Shown here: positions 8,369 to 16,582 of the stretch, in pieces
How the letters are laid out: each line of letters opens with the position of its first letter
Position numbering within the stretch: the stretch's first letter is position 1
Assembly: GCA_015493745.1 (NCBI GenBank)
Contig: WGCN01000216.1
Coordinates: 1 to 64,000, forward strand
Length of the DNA stretch: 64,000 nt
Origin: Calditrichales bacterium
Lineage (GTDB): Bacteria > Calditrichota > Calditrichia > Calditrichales > J004
Direction: 5' to 3'
Position numbers and translations under genes: made by a program
The notes under the pieces: generated by a model
Seen by the model: only the letters and a program-made list of their open reading frames with translations
Told to the model about the DNA's origin: nothing
The model's database searches: none

Positions 8369-9733
8369 ATGAAAAAGATGATACGCATAGCCAGCGGTCA
8401 GGGCTATTGGGGCGATCGCTGGGACGCGCCTATCGATCAGGTGCGCGAGGGCGAGGTGGACTATCTGGTGATGGACTATCTGGCCGAGGTGACCATGTCC
8501 ATTATGCAAAAGCAAAAATCGCGCGATCCCAACCTGGGCTACGCCAAGGATTTTGTTCCGCTAATGGAAAAGCTCTTGCCCCTGCTGGTGGAAAAGAATG
8601 TTACCCTGATCACCAATGCCGGCGGGGTGAACCCCGTGGGCTGCATGCTGGCCGTGCGGGCCATAGCCGAAAAGATGAACTTTACCGGTCTGAAGATCGC
8701 CGCTGTTTACGGTGATGACATTCTCGATCAACTGGATTCCCTGATCGCCTCCGGCAATCCCCTGAAAAACATGGAAACCGGGGAGGACCTTTCCACCGTA
8801 CGCTCCCGGGTGAGCAGCGCCAACGTCTATTTCGGCGCGCGTCCGGTGGTGGAAGCGCTGGAGCAGGGAGCGCAGGTCATTGTTACCGGGCGGGTCACCG
8901 ACACCGGTATCAGCCTGGCGCCCATGATCCACGAATTTGGCTGGGACTGGCGGGACTGGGACAAGCTGGCCACCGGTGTGGTGGGTGGCCATATCAACGA
9001 ATGCGGCGCCCAGGCTTCGGGGGGCAATTTTTTTGCCGGCTGGAAGGAGGTGCCCAATATGGAGCGCATCGGTTTTCCCATCGTGGAGGCCTATGCCGAC
9101 GGCCATCTGGTGGTCACCAAGCATGAATCCCTTGGCGGCGTGGTCAGTGTGCGTTCGGTAAAGGAGCAGTTGGTCTATGAACTGGGCAATCCCAAAGAGT
9201 ACATCACACCGGATTGCGTGGCCGACTTTTCCAGTATCCGCCTGGAGCAGGAAGGCCCCGACCGGGTACGGGTGTTTGATGTAAAAGGCACGCCCGATAC
9301 CCCCTTTTACAAGGTCTCTATATCCTATTTTGACGGCTATACCAGTATCGGTCAGTTGACCTACACCTGGCCGGACGCCCTGCAAAAAGCGCAAAAGGCC
9401 GATGAGATCATTCGCAAACGGCTGGAGTATCTCGGCGTTTCCTTCGATGATATCCATACCGAGTTTCTGGGGTACAACGCCTGTGGCGGTGATACCGCTC
9501 CGCCCATCGAAGACCCCAACGAGGTGGTGTTGCATATTGGCGTGCGCGGCCATAATTTTCGCGATATGACCACTTTTTCCAAGGAGGTGATACCGCTGGT
9601 GCTGACCGGACCACCCACGGTGACCGGCTTCGGCGGCGGTCGTCCCAAGGTACGCGAAGTGATCGCCTACTGGCCCGCCCTGTTGAAAAAGGAGACCGTG
9701 GAACCCAAGGTGCTGACCATTGAGGTCATCTGA
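8369..9733 (+). CDS. AtuA-like protein (DUF1446), main domain
   Basis: 454 residues matching the large domain of the acyclic terpene utilisation AtuA family, recognised from LITNAGGVNP, YGDDILD, VTGRVTDTGISLAP and GGHINECGAQ. AtuA is required for growth of Pseudomonas on acyclic terpenes, but its reaction has not been settled. In many members this domain is joined to a small C-terminal domain; here the small domain is encoded by the next gene. The ribosome binding site is AAAAGGA. Genes around it (TetR, desaturase-like, ATP-citrate-lyase-like) point to catabolism of a branched or hydroxylated acid through a CoA ester. That role is inference. Confidence 0.87.
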   Translation: MKKMIRIASGQGYWGDRWDAPIDQVREGEVDYLVMDYLAEVTMSIMQKQKSRDPNLGYAKDFVPLMEKLLPLLVEKNVTLITNAGGVNPVGCMLAVRAIAEKMNFTGLKIAAVYGDDILDQLDSLIASGNPLKNMETGEDLSTVRSRVSSANVYFGARPVVEALEQGAQVIVTGRVTDTGISLAPMIHEFGWDWRDWDKLATGVVGGHINECGAQASGGNFFAGWKEVPNMERIGFPIVEAYADGHLVVTKHESLGGVVSVRSVKEQLVYELGNPKEYITPDCVADFSSIRLEQEGPDRVRVFDVKGTPDTPFYKVSISYFDGYTSIGQLTYTWPDALQKAQKADEIIRKRLEYLGVSFDDIHTEFLGYNACGGDTAPPIEDPNEVVLHIGVRGHNFRDMTTFSKEVIPLVLTGPPTVTGFGGGRPKVREVIAYWPALLKKETVEPKVLTIEVI

Positions 9734-9755
9734 TCCGTAAAAAAAAGGCAAAACC

Positions 9756-10094
9756 ATGAAAAAAGTACAATTGGTAAAACTGGCCCATGCCCGTTCCGGC
9801 GATAAGGGAGACACGGCCAATGTGGGCGTCATCGCCCTGAAGCCGGAATATTATCCCATCCTGGTAAAGGAGCTGACCGAGGAGCGGGTGAAGGCGCATT
9901 TCGGCCGCAATGTCAAAGGCAAGGTGGAACGTTTCGAAATGCCTAACATAGGCGCCCTGAATTTTTTGCTGCACAACGCCCTGGGCGGCGGCGGCACGCT
10001 TACACTAAAACATGACGCGCAGGGCAAGGTGGTCAGCGCCAATATCCTGCGCATGTATATTGACGTACCCGATGAACTGGAGGTGGAATCATAG
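9756..10094 (+). CDS. AtuA-like C-terminal domain as a separate protein
   Basis: 112 residues. It opens with LVKLAHARSGDKGDTANVGV, the signature of the small domain that usually ends AtuA/DUF1446 proteins, and continues with an LGGGGTLTL stretch. It lies 22 bases after the large-domain gene, so the two products probably form a complex that rebuilds the full-length protein. The stop codon TAG (10092-10094) lies inside the presumed start region of the next gene, which suggests translational coupling. Confidence 0.87.
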   Translation: MKKVQLVKLAHARSGDKGDTANVGVIALKPEYYPILVKELTEERVKAHFGRNVKGKVERFEMPNIGALNFLLHNALGGGGTLTLKHDAQGKVVSANILRMYIDVPDELEVES

Positions 10095-10465
10095 AATTTT
10101 TTCAAACAGCACAGGTAAAAAGCAGCGAGGAAGAGCTGCAAAAAAAGTTGACCGTGGCCAATCTGGATAAATGGTGCGCGACCATTGAAGAGGTCTACGA
10201 AGTACATGATGACAACAGCGGCCGCGCCTATACCATTTGGGGCGATTTTCTAATTAAACGCCAGCTTATCGTGGGGGGCGTGCGCTTTTCCCTGCCGGAG
10301 TGCCCCAATATGATGGCCTGGACCTTGACCACCGGTTATGATCCGGCTCCGGAGGATATTGTGATTCATTGTACCATTGCCCGCAAGGATCAGGATGAGG
10401 ATTTTGTGGAGTCGCTGTACGATTTTGTGGACGACTGGAAAGCGGGTCTGGAAAAGGATTTTTAA
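10091..10465 (+). CDS. Unknown small protein linked to the AtuA genes, probably with a rare start codon
   Basis: The frame is open from 10076 to 10465 but has no ATG or GTG. The first ordinary start is TTG at 10148, with no ribosome binding site. Just upstream is a strong GGAGGTGG (10079-10086), followed after five bases by ATA at 10091 (ATC at 10088), overlapping the previous stop. This favours a rare ATA or ATC start and a 124-residue product. The sequence is acidic, with tryptophans and a VRFSLPECPNM segment; it is soluble and has no signal peptide. No family was recognised. It is likely translated together with the two AtuA-like proteins and may act with them. Confidence 0.6.
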   Translation: MEFFQTAQVKSSEEELQKKLTVANLDKWCATIEEVYEVHDDNSGRAYTIWGDFLIKRQLIVGGVRFSLPECPNMMAWTLTTGYDPAPEDIVIHCTIARKDQDEDFVESLYDFVDDWKAGLEKDF

Positions 10466-10506
10466 TCGTTTTCAGTGTGAGCGGCGATTACAGGGTCGGG
10501 CCGGTT

Positions 10507-10562
10507 GCGCTGAAGCGCGGGAAGTTGGCGGGCTTATTAGCCCCACGGCTTGAAAGCCGTGG
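10507..10562. repeat. Cluster of three small hairpins (REP-like)
   Basis: Three perfect hairpins follow one another: GCGC-TGAA-GCGC (10507-10518), GGCT-TATT-AGCC (10531-10542) and CCACGGCT-TGAA-AGCCGTGG (10543-10562). No T-run follows, so this is not a normal terminator. The last one resembles the extragenic palindromes seen in many copies in some genomes. Only one copy of the cluster was seen in this window, so its repeat nature is a guess. Confidence 0.45.
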
Positions 10563-10705
10563 CTATGAAAGGGTTGGTACAAAAGAAACCGGGCTTTTAG
10601 CGGTGTGGTACTTGTAAAGGTTTATGAATTCTTTGTCTTCTGATGAAGCGCGGATTTCTCCGCCAGGGCTTGAACCATCCCGGTAGCTGAGTCTATCGAG
10701 CGCTT

Positions 10706-11455
10706 CTAATTGTAAAAAACCGGCCGTGTCTCCTTAAGAATTCCGCGAAAGCCGAAAGAAAGAGTTATACGGACACCGTTTTGCAGCAGAACGGGCGCGC
10801 CGCTGATACTTTCCGACCCCGGATCGGCGGTAAGCAGGGCCGCTTTTGTCAGGCTAAAGACATTATAGTGATATGAGAGCTCAAGGCTAAGGGGGATGCT
10901 GATGCGCGCCTCCTCGGACTCCCGGCGTAAAATATAATATTCCAGACGAAGACCGGCGGAAAGGGTTATGGCCGAGGCATAGCCGGAAAAGGCGGTTTTT
11001 TCATTATCGGCCAAATCACTCCAGCTTATTTCACTCAGTCCGTTTTCCTTAATATCCAAAATCACCTGACGCACCCCCAGGTTGATCCTTGGGATAAGCG
11101 AAAAACGTTCACGCCCGATAAGGGGATAACCCAGGCCAAGGGAGAAGTTAAGCATGCGCATGCGCGTGGACAGCTCTTTGCCCTCCCTGTAGTCATTGAT
11201 CAAATATTGCATGTCAAAATCATAATACTGCACCGCCTTTCCCATGGACTGTACCAGTCCCAGCCCCCAACTGTACTGCTGTTGGTTAACCCGGCCGGCG
11301 TCGACCGCGCTTAAGGGGCCGTTCAACTCCTGAATATTTTGATAGTCATAACGGCTGAAGGAAAAATCCAGACCGGCAAAACGGGCATTCTGGTTTGTGC
11401 TTTGTCCGGCACAGATGGCGGCCAGCAGAAACAGCAAAAGGGCAGGCTTATTCAT
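10706..11455 (-). CDS. Putative outer membrane beta-barrel protein
   Basis: About 249 residues. The start chosen is ATG at 11455 (MNKPALLLF), preceded by GGAAAA; the upstream ATG at 11467 has no ribosome binding site. A signal peptide (LLLFLLAAICAG) is followed by alternating polar and aromatic strands, for example YDFDMQYLI, MLNFSLGLGY and LRLEYYIL. The protein ends in VFYN, with an aromatic residue near the C-terminus as in barrels. No specific family was recognised. It stands alone on this strand between the AtuA unit and a YXWGXW-type gene. Confidence 0.6.
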   Translation of the reverse strand: MNKPALLLFLLAAICAGQSTNQNARFAGLDFSFSRYDYQNIQELNGPLSAVDAGRVNQQQYSWGLGLVQSMGKAVQYYDFDMQYLINDYREGKELSTRMRMLNFSLGLGYPLIGRERFSLIPRINLGVRQVILDIKENGLSEISWSDLADNEKTAFSGYASAITLSAGLRLEYYILRRESEEARISIPLSLELSYHYNVFSLTKAALLTADPGSESISGAPVLLQNGVRITLSFGFRGILKETRPVFYN

Positions 11456-11677
11456 ACGGTTTTCCATAGTAAAGTAAATCTTGTGCCAATATATTAAATC
11501 ATATCCATATTCGTGTCATTGTTGTGAAAGATTATACCAGACGGTACACTTTTGTGCACATTCGTTCATGCTGCGTCCGCGGGGTTTTTTCTTTAAGATA
11601 CTGTTATTCAAGCGCTTAGGGCTTTTGGCATTCTTTTTGATTGTTTTAAGATTCGGACTATCGAAAAGGAGAACATC

Positions 11678-11980
11678 ATGAAGAAGCTCTCGTTTTATAT
11701 TGTGGCGCTGATTTTTTTAAGCGCGGCCTTTATGCCGGCCCGGGCGCAGGTTGTGGTAAAAACAAAACCGCTGCGGCCCAGGGTGGTTGTGGTTAAGCCG
11801 GCGCAGCCCGGTAGCAACTATGTATGGATTGCCGGACACTGGGTGGTAAAAAATCACCGTTATGTTTGGAAAAAAGGGCGCTGGGTTAAGGCCCGCCCGC
11901 ATCAAAAGTGGCTCAACGGTCATTGGAAAAAAAACCGCCGCGGCTGGGTTTGGGTACCCGGACGCTGGATGAAAATCTGA
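11678..11980 (+). CDS. YXWGXW-repeat-type secreted protein
   Basis: 100 residues. A signal peptide (LSFYIVALIFLSAAF, cleavage near ARA-QV) leads to a basic, tryptophan-rich mature part with repeated units: YVWIAGHWV, YVWKKGRWV, KWLNGHWK, WVWVPGRWM. This is the YXWGXW repeat pattern of small exported proteins. Their role is not established. The start has the ribosome binding site AAAGGAGAA. A strong terminator follows 45 bases after the stop, so it is a single-gene unit. Confidence 0.8.
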   Translation: MKKLSFYIVALIFLSAAFMPARAQVVVKTKPLRPRVVVVKPAQPGSNYVWIAGHWVVKNHRYVWKKGRWVKARPHQKWLNGHWKKNRRGWVWVPGRWMKI

Positions 11981-12026
11981 AAATCCTCAAAGGCGGGACC
12001 CTTCCCGGCCTCCTCCTCAAAAAAAA

Positions 12027-12055
12027 AGGCTGTCTCTCACGGGACAGCCTTTTTT
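12027..12055 (+). terminator. Bidirectional intrinsic terminator
   Basis: AGGCTGTC (12027-12034), an 8-base loop, and GACAGCCT (12043-12050) form a perfect 8-bp stem. T5 follows on the plus strand, and a run of A precedes it (T on the minus strand). It can end both the YXWGXW-type gene and the convergent M13 peptidase gene. Confidence 0.85.
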
Positions 12056-12092
12056 GTATTAAGAGAGTTTTCCGCGGTCGCGGCCCTTATCC

Positions 12093-14108
12093 TTACCAGA
12101 TACGCACCCGTTGATCCTCGGGCGTGAACAGCTTGTCCCCTTCCTTCACGTCATAGGTTTTATAAAACTCCGGCATGTTGGTAACAATGCCGTTGCAACG
12201 GTACTGCGAAGGCGAATGGGGGTCGGTTTTTAAACGACGGCGCAGTTCATCCGGACGATATTTACGCGCCCACACCTGGGCCCAGCCCAGGAAAAACCGC
12301 TGATCGCCGGTAAAACCGTCCAGCACCGGGGCTTCCTTGCCCTTCAAACTGTTTTGATAGGCGTGGTAGGCGATGGTCAGTCCGCCGAGATCGGCGATAT
12401 TTTCACCCAGGGTCATTTTTCCGTTCACATGCATGCCCTCGATGGGTGAAAACTTGTTGTACTCTTCCACCATCATTTCCGCTCTTTTTTCAAACTCTTT
12501 GGCATCCTCTTCGCTCCACCAATCGGTCAGGTTACCGTCGCCGTCGGACTTTCTGCCCTGGTCGTCAAAACCGTGGGTCAGCTCATGACCGATCACCGCG
12601 CCGATACCACCGTAGTTGACGGCATCATCGGCATCCATGTTAAAAAAGGGCGGTTGCAGGATGGCGGCCGGAAATACGATTTCGTTCATACTGGGGTTAT
12701 AGTAGGCGTTAACTGTTTGCGGATACATATGCCATTCATCCCTGTCCACCGGCTTGCCCAGCTTGGCCACCTCTCTTCTGTGTTCAACCATGTTGGAGCG
12801 GCGGATGTTGCCGATCAGGTCATCGGCCTTGATCTCCAGGGCGGAATAGTCCTTCCACTTATCGGGATAACCGATCTTTGTACCGAACTTGGCCAGCTTT
12901 TCCTTGGCTTTTTCCTTGGTGGCCGGGCTCATCCAGTCCAGCTCTTCCAGCCGTTGACGGAAAGATTCCTTCAGGTTTTCCACCAGCTCCTTCATACGCT
13001 GTTTGGCTTCGGGTTTAAAATACCGGCTGACATAGATCTTGCCGATCACCTCGCCCAGGGCGCCCTCGGTCAGGCTAACGCCGCGTTTCCAGCGGGGACG
13101 GTTTTCCTTGATGCCCCGGAGAGTGGCGCTGTAAAAGGCAAAGCTTTCATCCACAAATTTTTTGCTCAGATAGGGCGCGGCGGAACGGATCAGCTTATAG
13201 GTATAATAGGTTTTCCAGTCATCCACACTGTGACCGTTGTAGATTTTATCAAAGGCCTGCATATAGTCCGGCTGGCCGATGATAAGTTCTTCGAGGTTTT
13301 GAATTTCGCTGGTGGCCAGATAACGATCCCAGTCAAAATGGGATACCAGCTTGAGCAGTTGGTTTTTGCCGTATTTGTTATAGGTTTTCTCGCGGTCGCG
13401 GTTTTGCGTACGGGTCCAGTGCTTTTCGGCGATCTCTTTTTCGATGTTGTAAACGGTTTGCGCTTTTTGGGCGGCATCGTCGATACCGGCCAGGGTAAAC
13501 ATTGTTTCCAGGTGTTTCACGTAAGCTTCGCGGATGGCTTTAAAGCGATCGCCTTCGTTAAAGTAGTAATCCTTATCCGGCAGGCTGAGACCCGATTGCC
13601 AGAGATAGGCAATGTATTGCGTGGAATTTTTTTGATCCTGGCCGATCCAAATACCGAAGGGCTGCTGTACGCCGACCATGGAGAGGTAACCCATCAGCTC
13701 CGCCAGTTCCTTGCGGTTTTTTACGGCGGCAATGCGTTCCAGCTCCGGCTTTATGGGCTCCATGCCCAACTCCTCAATCCTTGTGGAATCCATGAAGCTG
13801 AGATAAAGATCACCGACCTTTTGCCGTTCCGTACCCGGCTGCTTGTCGCGGGCATTTGCCGCCTCCTCGATTATGGCCCGCAGATTCTTTTGCGCTTCAT
13901 CGGCCAGTTTGGAAAAGGAGCCGTAATTGGATTTGTCGGCGGGGATTTCAAACTCCTTCAGCCAGGTGCCGTTCATAAAACGGTACAGGTCGTCCTGTGG
14001 CCGCACCTTTTTATCCATGTGGGAAAGATCGATCCCGGAACTTTTTGGCGCTTGTTGGCAGGCGGAAAAAAGTATCAGGGCCGAAAGTATAAAAATGACG
14101 GGTTTCAT
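12093..14108 (-). CDS. M13 (neprilysin-type) metallopeptidase, lipoprotein
   Basis: 671 residues. The signal peptide ends in a lipobox, FSAC (Cys at residue 17), so the enzyme is a lipid-anchored periplasmic or surface peptidase. The M13 features are complete: the N-terminal domain starting with QDDLYRFMNGTW, substrate-binding NAYYNP (about 467-472), zinc motif HELTH (H508, H512) and GENIADLGG with the third ligand E569. Near the end, QYRCNGIVTNMPEFYKTY and the C-terminal RVRIW fit, although the usual Cys near the terminus is absent. M13 enzymes cleave oligopeptides. It appears to be a single-gene unit. Confidence 0.95.
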   Translation of the reverse strand: MKPVIFILSALILFSACQQAPKSSGIDLSHMDKKVRPQDDLYRFMNGTWLKEFEIPADKSNYGSFSKLADEAQKNLRAIIEEAANARDKQPGTERQKVGDLYLSFMDSTRIEELGMEPIKPELERIAAVKNRKELAELMGYLSMVGVQQPFGIWIGQDQKNSTQYIAYLWQSGLSLPDKDYYFNEGDRFKAIREAYVKHLETMFTLAGIDDAAQKAQTVYNIEKEIAEKHWTRTQNRDREKTYNKYGKNQLLKLVSHFDWDRYLATSEIQNLEELIIGQPDYMQAFDKIYNGHSVDDWKTYYTYKLIRSAAPYLSKKFVDESFAFYSATLRGIKENRPRWKRGVSLTEGALGEVIGKIYVSRYFKPEAKQRMKELVENLKESFRQRLEELDWMSPATKEKAKEKLAKFGTKIGYPDKWKDYSALEIKADDLIGNIRRSNMVEHRREVAKLGKPVDRDEWHMYPQTVNAYYNPSMNEIVFPAAILQPPFFNMDADDAVNYGGIGAVIGHELTHGFDDQGRKSDGDGNLTDWWSEEDAKEFEKRAEMMVEEYNKFSPIEGMHVNGKMTLGENIADLGGLTIAYHAYQNSLKGKEAPVLDGFTGDQRFFLGWAQVWARKYRPDELRRRLKTDPHSPSQYRCNGIVTNMPEFYKTYDVKEGDKLFTPEDQRVRIW

Positions 14109-14286
14109 TGTACCTCCAAAAATGTGATAAGTATGGCCATTTGTATGCGTAAAAAGAAAGAGCGGGTTTCATCTTATGCAGAAAATAATATAATACATCC
14201 GGCGTATCGCCACAAAAAAATGACGGGCCGGGCATATGGAGGAAAAAGATCAGGACGGATAAGCCTGTCGCGCGCGCCAAAAAAAA

Positions 14287-14314
14287 GGCCGCTTTCCCTC
14301 AAAGGAAAACAGCC
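14287..14314 (-). terminator. Intrinsic terminator of the thioredoxin operon
   Basis: Read on the minus strand, GGCTGTTTTCC and GGAAAGCGGCC pair over 11 positions (two G-U pairs) around a 6-base loop, followed by a run of eight T. It lies 28 bases after the stop of the last thioredoxin-like gene. Confidence 0.8.
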
Positions 14315-14341
14315 CCTGTTTCATTTTAGGAAACCTGAAAA

Positions 14342-15115
14342 CTATTTCAGCAACAAGATGCGCCGCATTCGTTGAGTATGCTCCCCTTCCAGGCGCACAA
14401 AATAGACGCCGCTGCCCATCGCCTTTCCGCGGTCGTCCTTTCCGTACCAGCTCAGGCTGTAATTTCCGGGCGCAAAACGGGCGGCAACCAGAGTACGGAT
14501 CAGGCGGCCGTTTATATCGTAGATGCGCAGGTGGATGTTCTGCTCGCGGTCATTGCTAAAGGGTATCTCGGTTTTGGGGTTAAAGGGATTGGGGTAATTG
14601 GCCTTCAGTTCAAAAGAGCTTACCGCCGCTCCGTTTTCTTCCAGGCCGGTTGTGGAGAGCAAACCGTCGATGGTGCTGTTGATGGCCGAAATTTTATTGG
14701 TGCGGTCATAAAACTGAATCACACCCTGCTGATCGATGACGGTGCTTTTCTGATACTGCACGCCATAGTCGGAGGCCGTGGAGCCGCCATTGAGCAGACA
14801 ATCGTACTTGATGCCGGTTTGATTGATAAAATTCTGCACGCTGTTGGCCGAACCGTCCCAGACGTCGATACCCAGGGCCACAAAGTTTTGATCCTTGTAG
14901 CGGTCGGCAATTTTTGTTTGCGTATCGTTGCCTTCCTGCAGGCAGGTGGGGCAGGTGTTGCCAAACCAGTTGATATAGATGACCTTGCCCGAATGATCGG
15001 ACAGGGATACGGATTTACCGGCCACCGTATACAGCGTAAACGGCTTGGCCGTGCTGCCCACCACCTGGGCGGCGGAAAAGGTAAAAAGAGAAAGAAGTAA
15101 AATAAGGGTTCTCAT
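14342..15115 (-). CDS. Thioredoxin-fold protein with a T9SS type A sorting domain
   Basis: 257 residues. A signal peptide (LILLLSLFTFSAAQ) precedes a TlpA/AhpC-like thioredoxin domain (about 20-150) with the active site NTCPTC (CPTC). Residues about 172-257 are a T9SS C-terminal sorting domain: YPNPFNPKTEIPF, then LRIYDINGRLIRTL, then GSGVYFVRLE and a basic end. Proteins with this tail cross the outer membrane through the type IX system and are released or anchored at the surface. So this thioredoxin should act outside the cell. It is the last gene of a four-gene operon, 9 bases after the barrel gene. Confidence 0.9.
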   Translation of the reverse strand: MRTLILLLSLFTFSAAQVVGSTAKPFTLYTVAGKSVSLSDHSGKVIYINWFGNTCPTCLQEGNDTQTKIADRYKDQNFVALGIDVWDGSANSVQNFINQTGIKYDCLLNGGSTASDYGVQYQKSTVIDQQGVIQFYDRTNKISAINSTIDGLLSTTGLEENGAAVSSFELKANYPNPFNPKTEIPFSNDREQNIHLRIYDINGRLIRTLVAARFAPGNYSLSWYGKDDRGKAMGSGVYFVRLEGEHTQRMRRILLLK

Positions 15116-15124
15116 GGTTTCCTC

Positions 15125-16582
15125 CTAAATACGGGTTGTGATCTGAAGTTCCAGACCGTTAAAGGGCAAAACACGGTAACAGATACCGCCGGTGCAGGCG
15201 TTGCCGCCCCGGCGCCTTCCGTAAAAAAGATTGAAAGAGGTGTGACTGTCCATCTGATAGTTCACAATCAGCGCCGGCCAGTAGATGATGGTATCGTCAT
15301 TGTATATTTCGATGGGGTCGTTGGAGCGTTCCATCAAAAAGGCCACGGAAAAATCGGGCGCGCGGCTTAGGGAAAGGGAAAAGAGCTGATTGGCCACCAC
15401 ATCCACCGGTGTAAAACGGCGCTTTAACTGTTGCAGTTGTATCTCCAGGGCCAGTCCCCATAGGGCCGTTATACTCCCCTCCACCTGAAAACCGGCCGTA
15501 TAGCGTTCCGTTTCTCCCAGCAGCTCATCCTGACTGTAATCGACAAAGGCCTTGCCCTGCCAGGTTTCATAAAAAAAGTATTGCAGATCGGCATAGTACT
15601 CATAAAAAACCGCTTCAAAGCCGGCGATCTGGTTGACGGCCCGGCTGGCATTCAGCGTTACCGTGTTGAAGCCCCCCACATTAAATAAAGCCTCGAGCTG
15701 AAAGCCGGTTTCACTGTTGGGTTCCGGGGAGTGGGTGGAGCGGTTCAGCAGGGTAAAGCTGTGCTCCTTAACCGTGGGCGGCGGCTCGTTAAAGCCCAGG
15801 GTAAACTTTTTATAATCCTTATATTCCAGACTCAGGGCCACGGCGTCCAGATAAAAATTAAAGGCGCCGTACAGGGCATAAGGCGTGCCTTCCCGCAGAG
15901 GATCAAAACCCTGTTGCTGGTTGTACTCCAGATAATAATCAAACATCTCCGCCCTGCCTTCGGAAAGCGCCCCCCAATAGCTTGTGGACTGCTTGTTGGC
16001 ATCGCTGCGTAAATAGACCAGACCGGGCCGCCACAGGGGGGAAACGTTATAAAGAGCCTGCACTCCCTGTACCAGGCGCGAACGTCGCTGCTCCCGGCCA
16101 TAGGCCGGAGGGATGATCAGGTCCAGCGGCCGGCCGTAAACCGCGCTGACATCCCAGCCGTTTTTTTCATAGCGCAGGTTCAGCCCCTCGATATCGCGGT
16201 AAAAGCCGTAACGCTGACGGGTGCCGGTATCCTCGTAGACCGTGCCGGGGATTTCGTACATGCGCAACAGGGAGCCGCGGCCGAACATTTCATAAAAATT
16301 TCCGATCTGCACGGTAAAACCGTTGTAGCTGTAACGCAGCAGCTTTTGAGATATTTTGTTATACTTGCGCCGGTCGTCAACGGCATAGCTTTCGGCGCGC
16401 AGCACCAGTTGGATATCCTGCCAGTTGGCCTGCAGGTTTAGCTGGTTATAAAGGTTGGATCGGTCGGACGGCTGTTGTTCGGGTAAATTGCCGATTTGAA
16501 AAACAGCCTGATTGGAGCCGGTCACCTGCGCGCGGATAAAAAGCGGCAGCAGGACAAACAGAATGAGGAGAGCTTTATTCAC
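15125..16582 (-). CDS. Outer membrane beta-barrel protein of the thioredoxin operon (DUF6029-like)
   Basis: About 485 residues from a GTG start at 16582. This start has GGAGG at the right distance and overlaps the upstream stop by 8 bases, and it gives a clean signal peptide (ALLILFVLLPLFIRAQ). The longer upstream frame would put 29 extra residues before the signal. The mature protein is rich in alternating aromatic strands (QLVLRAESYAV, ADLQYFFYETW and similar), typical of a large barrel; the resemblance to DUF6029 is by eye. Near the C-terminus it has a CTGGIC pair of cysteines. Its place between thioredoxin-like genes suggests a redox partner or an export channel. Confidence 0.7.
   Translation of the reverse strand: MNKALLILFVLLPLFIRAQVTGSNQAVFQIGNLPEQQPSDRSNLYNQLNLQANWQDIQLVLRAESYAVDDRRKYNKISQKLLRYSYNGFTVQIGNFYEMFGRGSLLRMYEIPGTVYEDTGTRQRYGFYRDIEGLNLRYEKNGWDVSAVYGRPLDLIIPPAYGREQRRSRLVQGVQALYNVSPLWRPGLVYLRSDANKQSTSYWGALSEGRAEMFDYYLEYNQQQGFDPLREGTPYALYGAFNFYLDAVALSLEYKDYKKFTLGFNEPPPTVKEHSFTLLNRSTHSPEPNSETGFQLEALFNVGGFNTVTLNASRAVNQIAGFEAVFYEYYADLQYFFYETWQGKAFVDYSQDELLGETERYTAGFQVEGSITALWGLALEIQLQQLKRRFTPVDVVANQLFSLSLSRAPDFSVAFLMERSNDPIEIYNDDTIIYWPALIVNYQMDSHTSFNLFYGRRRGGNACTGGICYRVLPFNGLELQITTRI

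Noticed and set aside
11481-11681. A 66-codon plus-strand frame before the YXWGXW gene
   Set aside because: It lacks a ribosome binding site, has an atypical composition with many Cys and Phe, and ends across the start of the real gene; most likely the 5' untranslated region.
12573-14375. A 600-codon open frame on the plus strand
   Set aside because: It is antisense to the M13 peptidase gene, whose zinc motif and lipobox are unambiguous.
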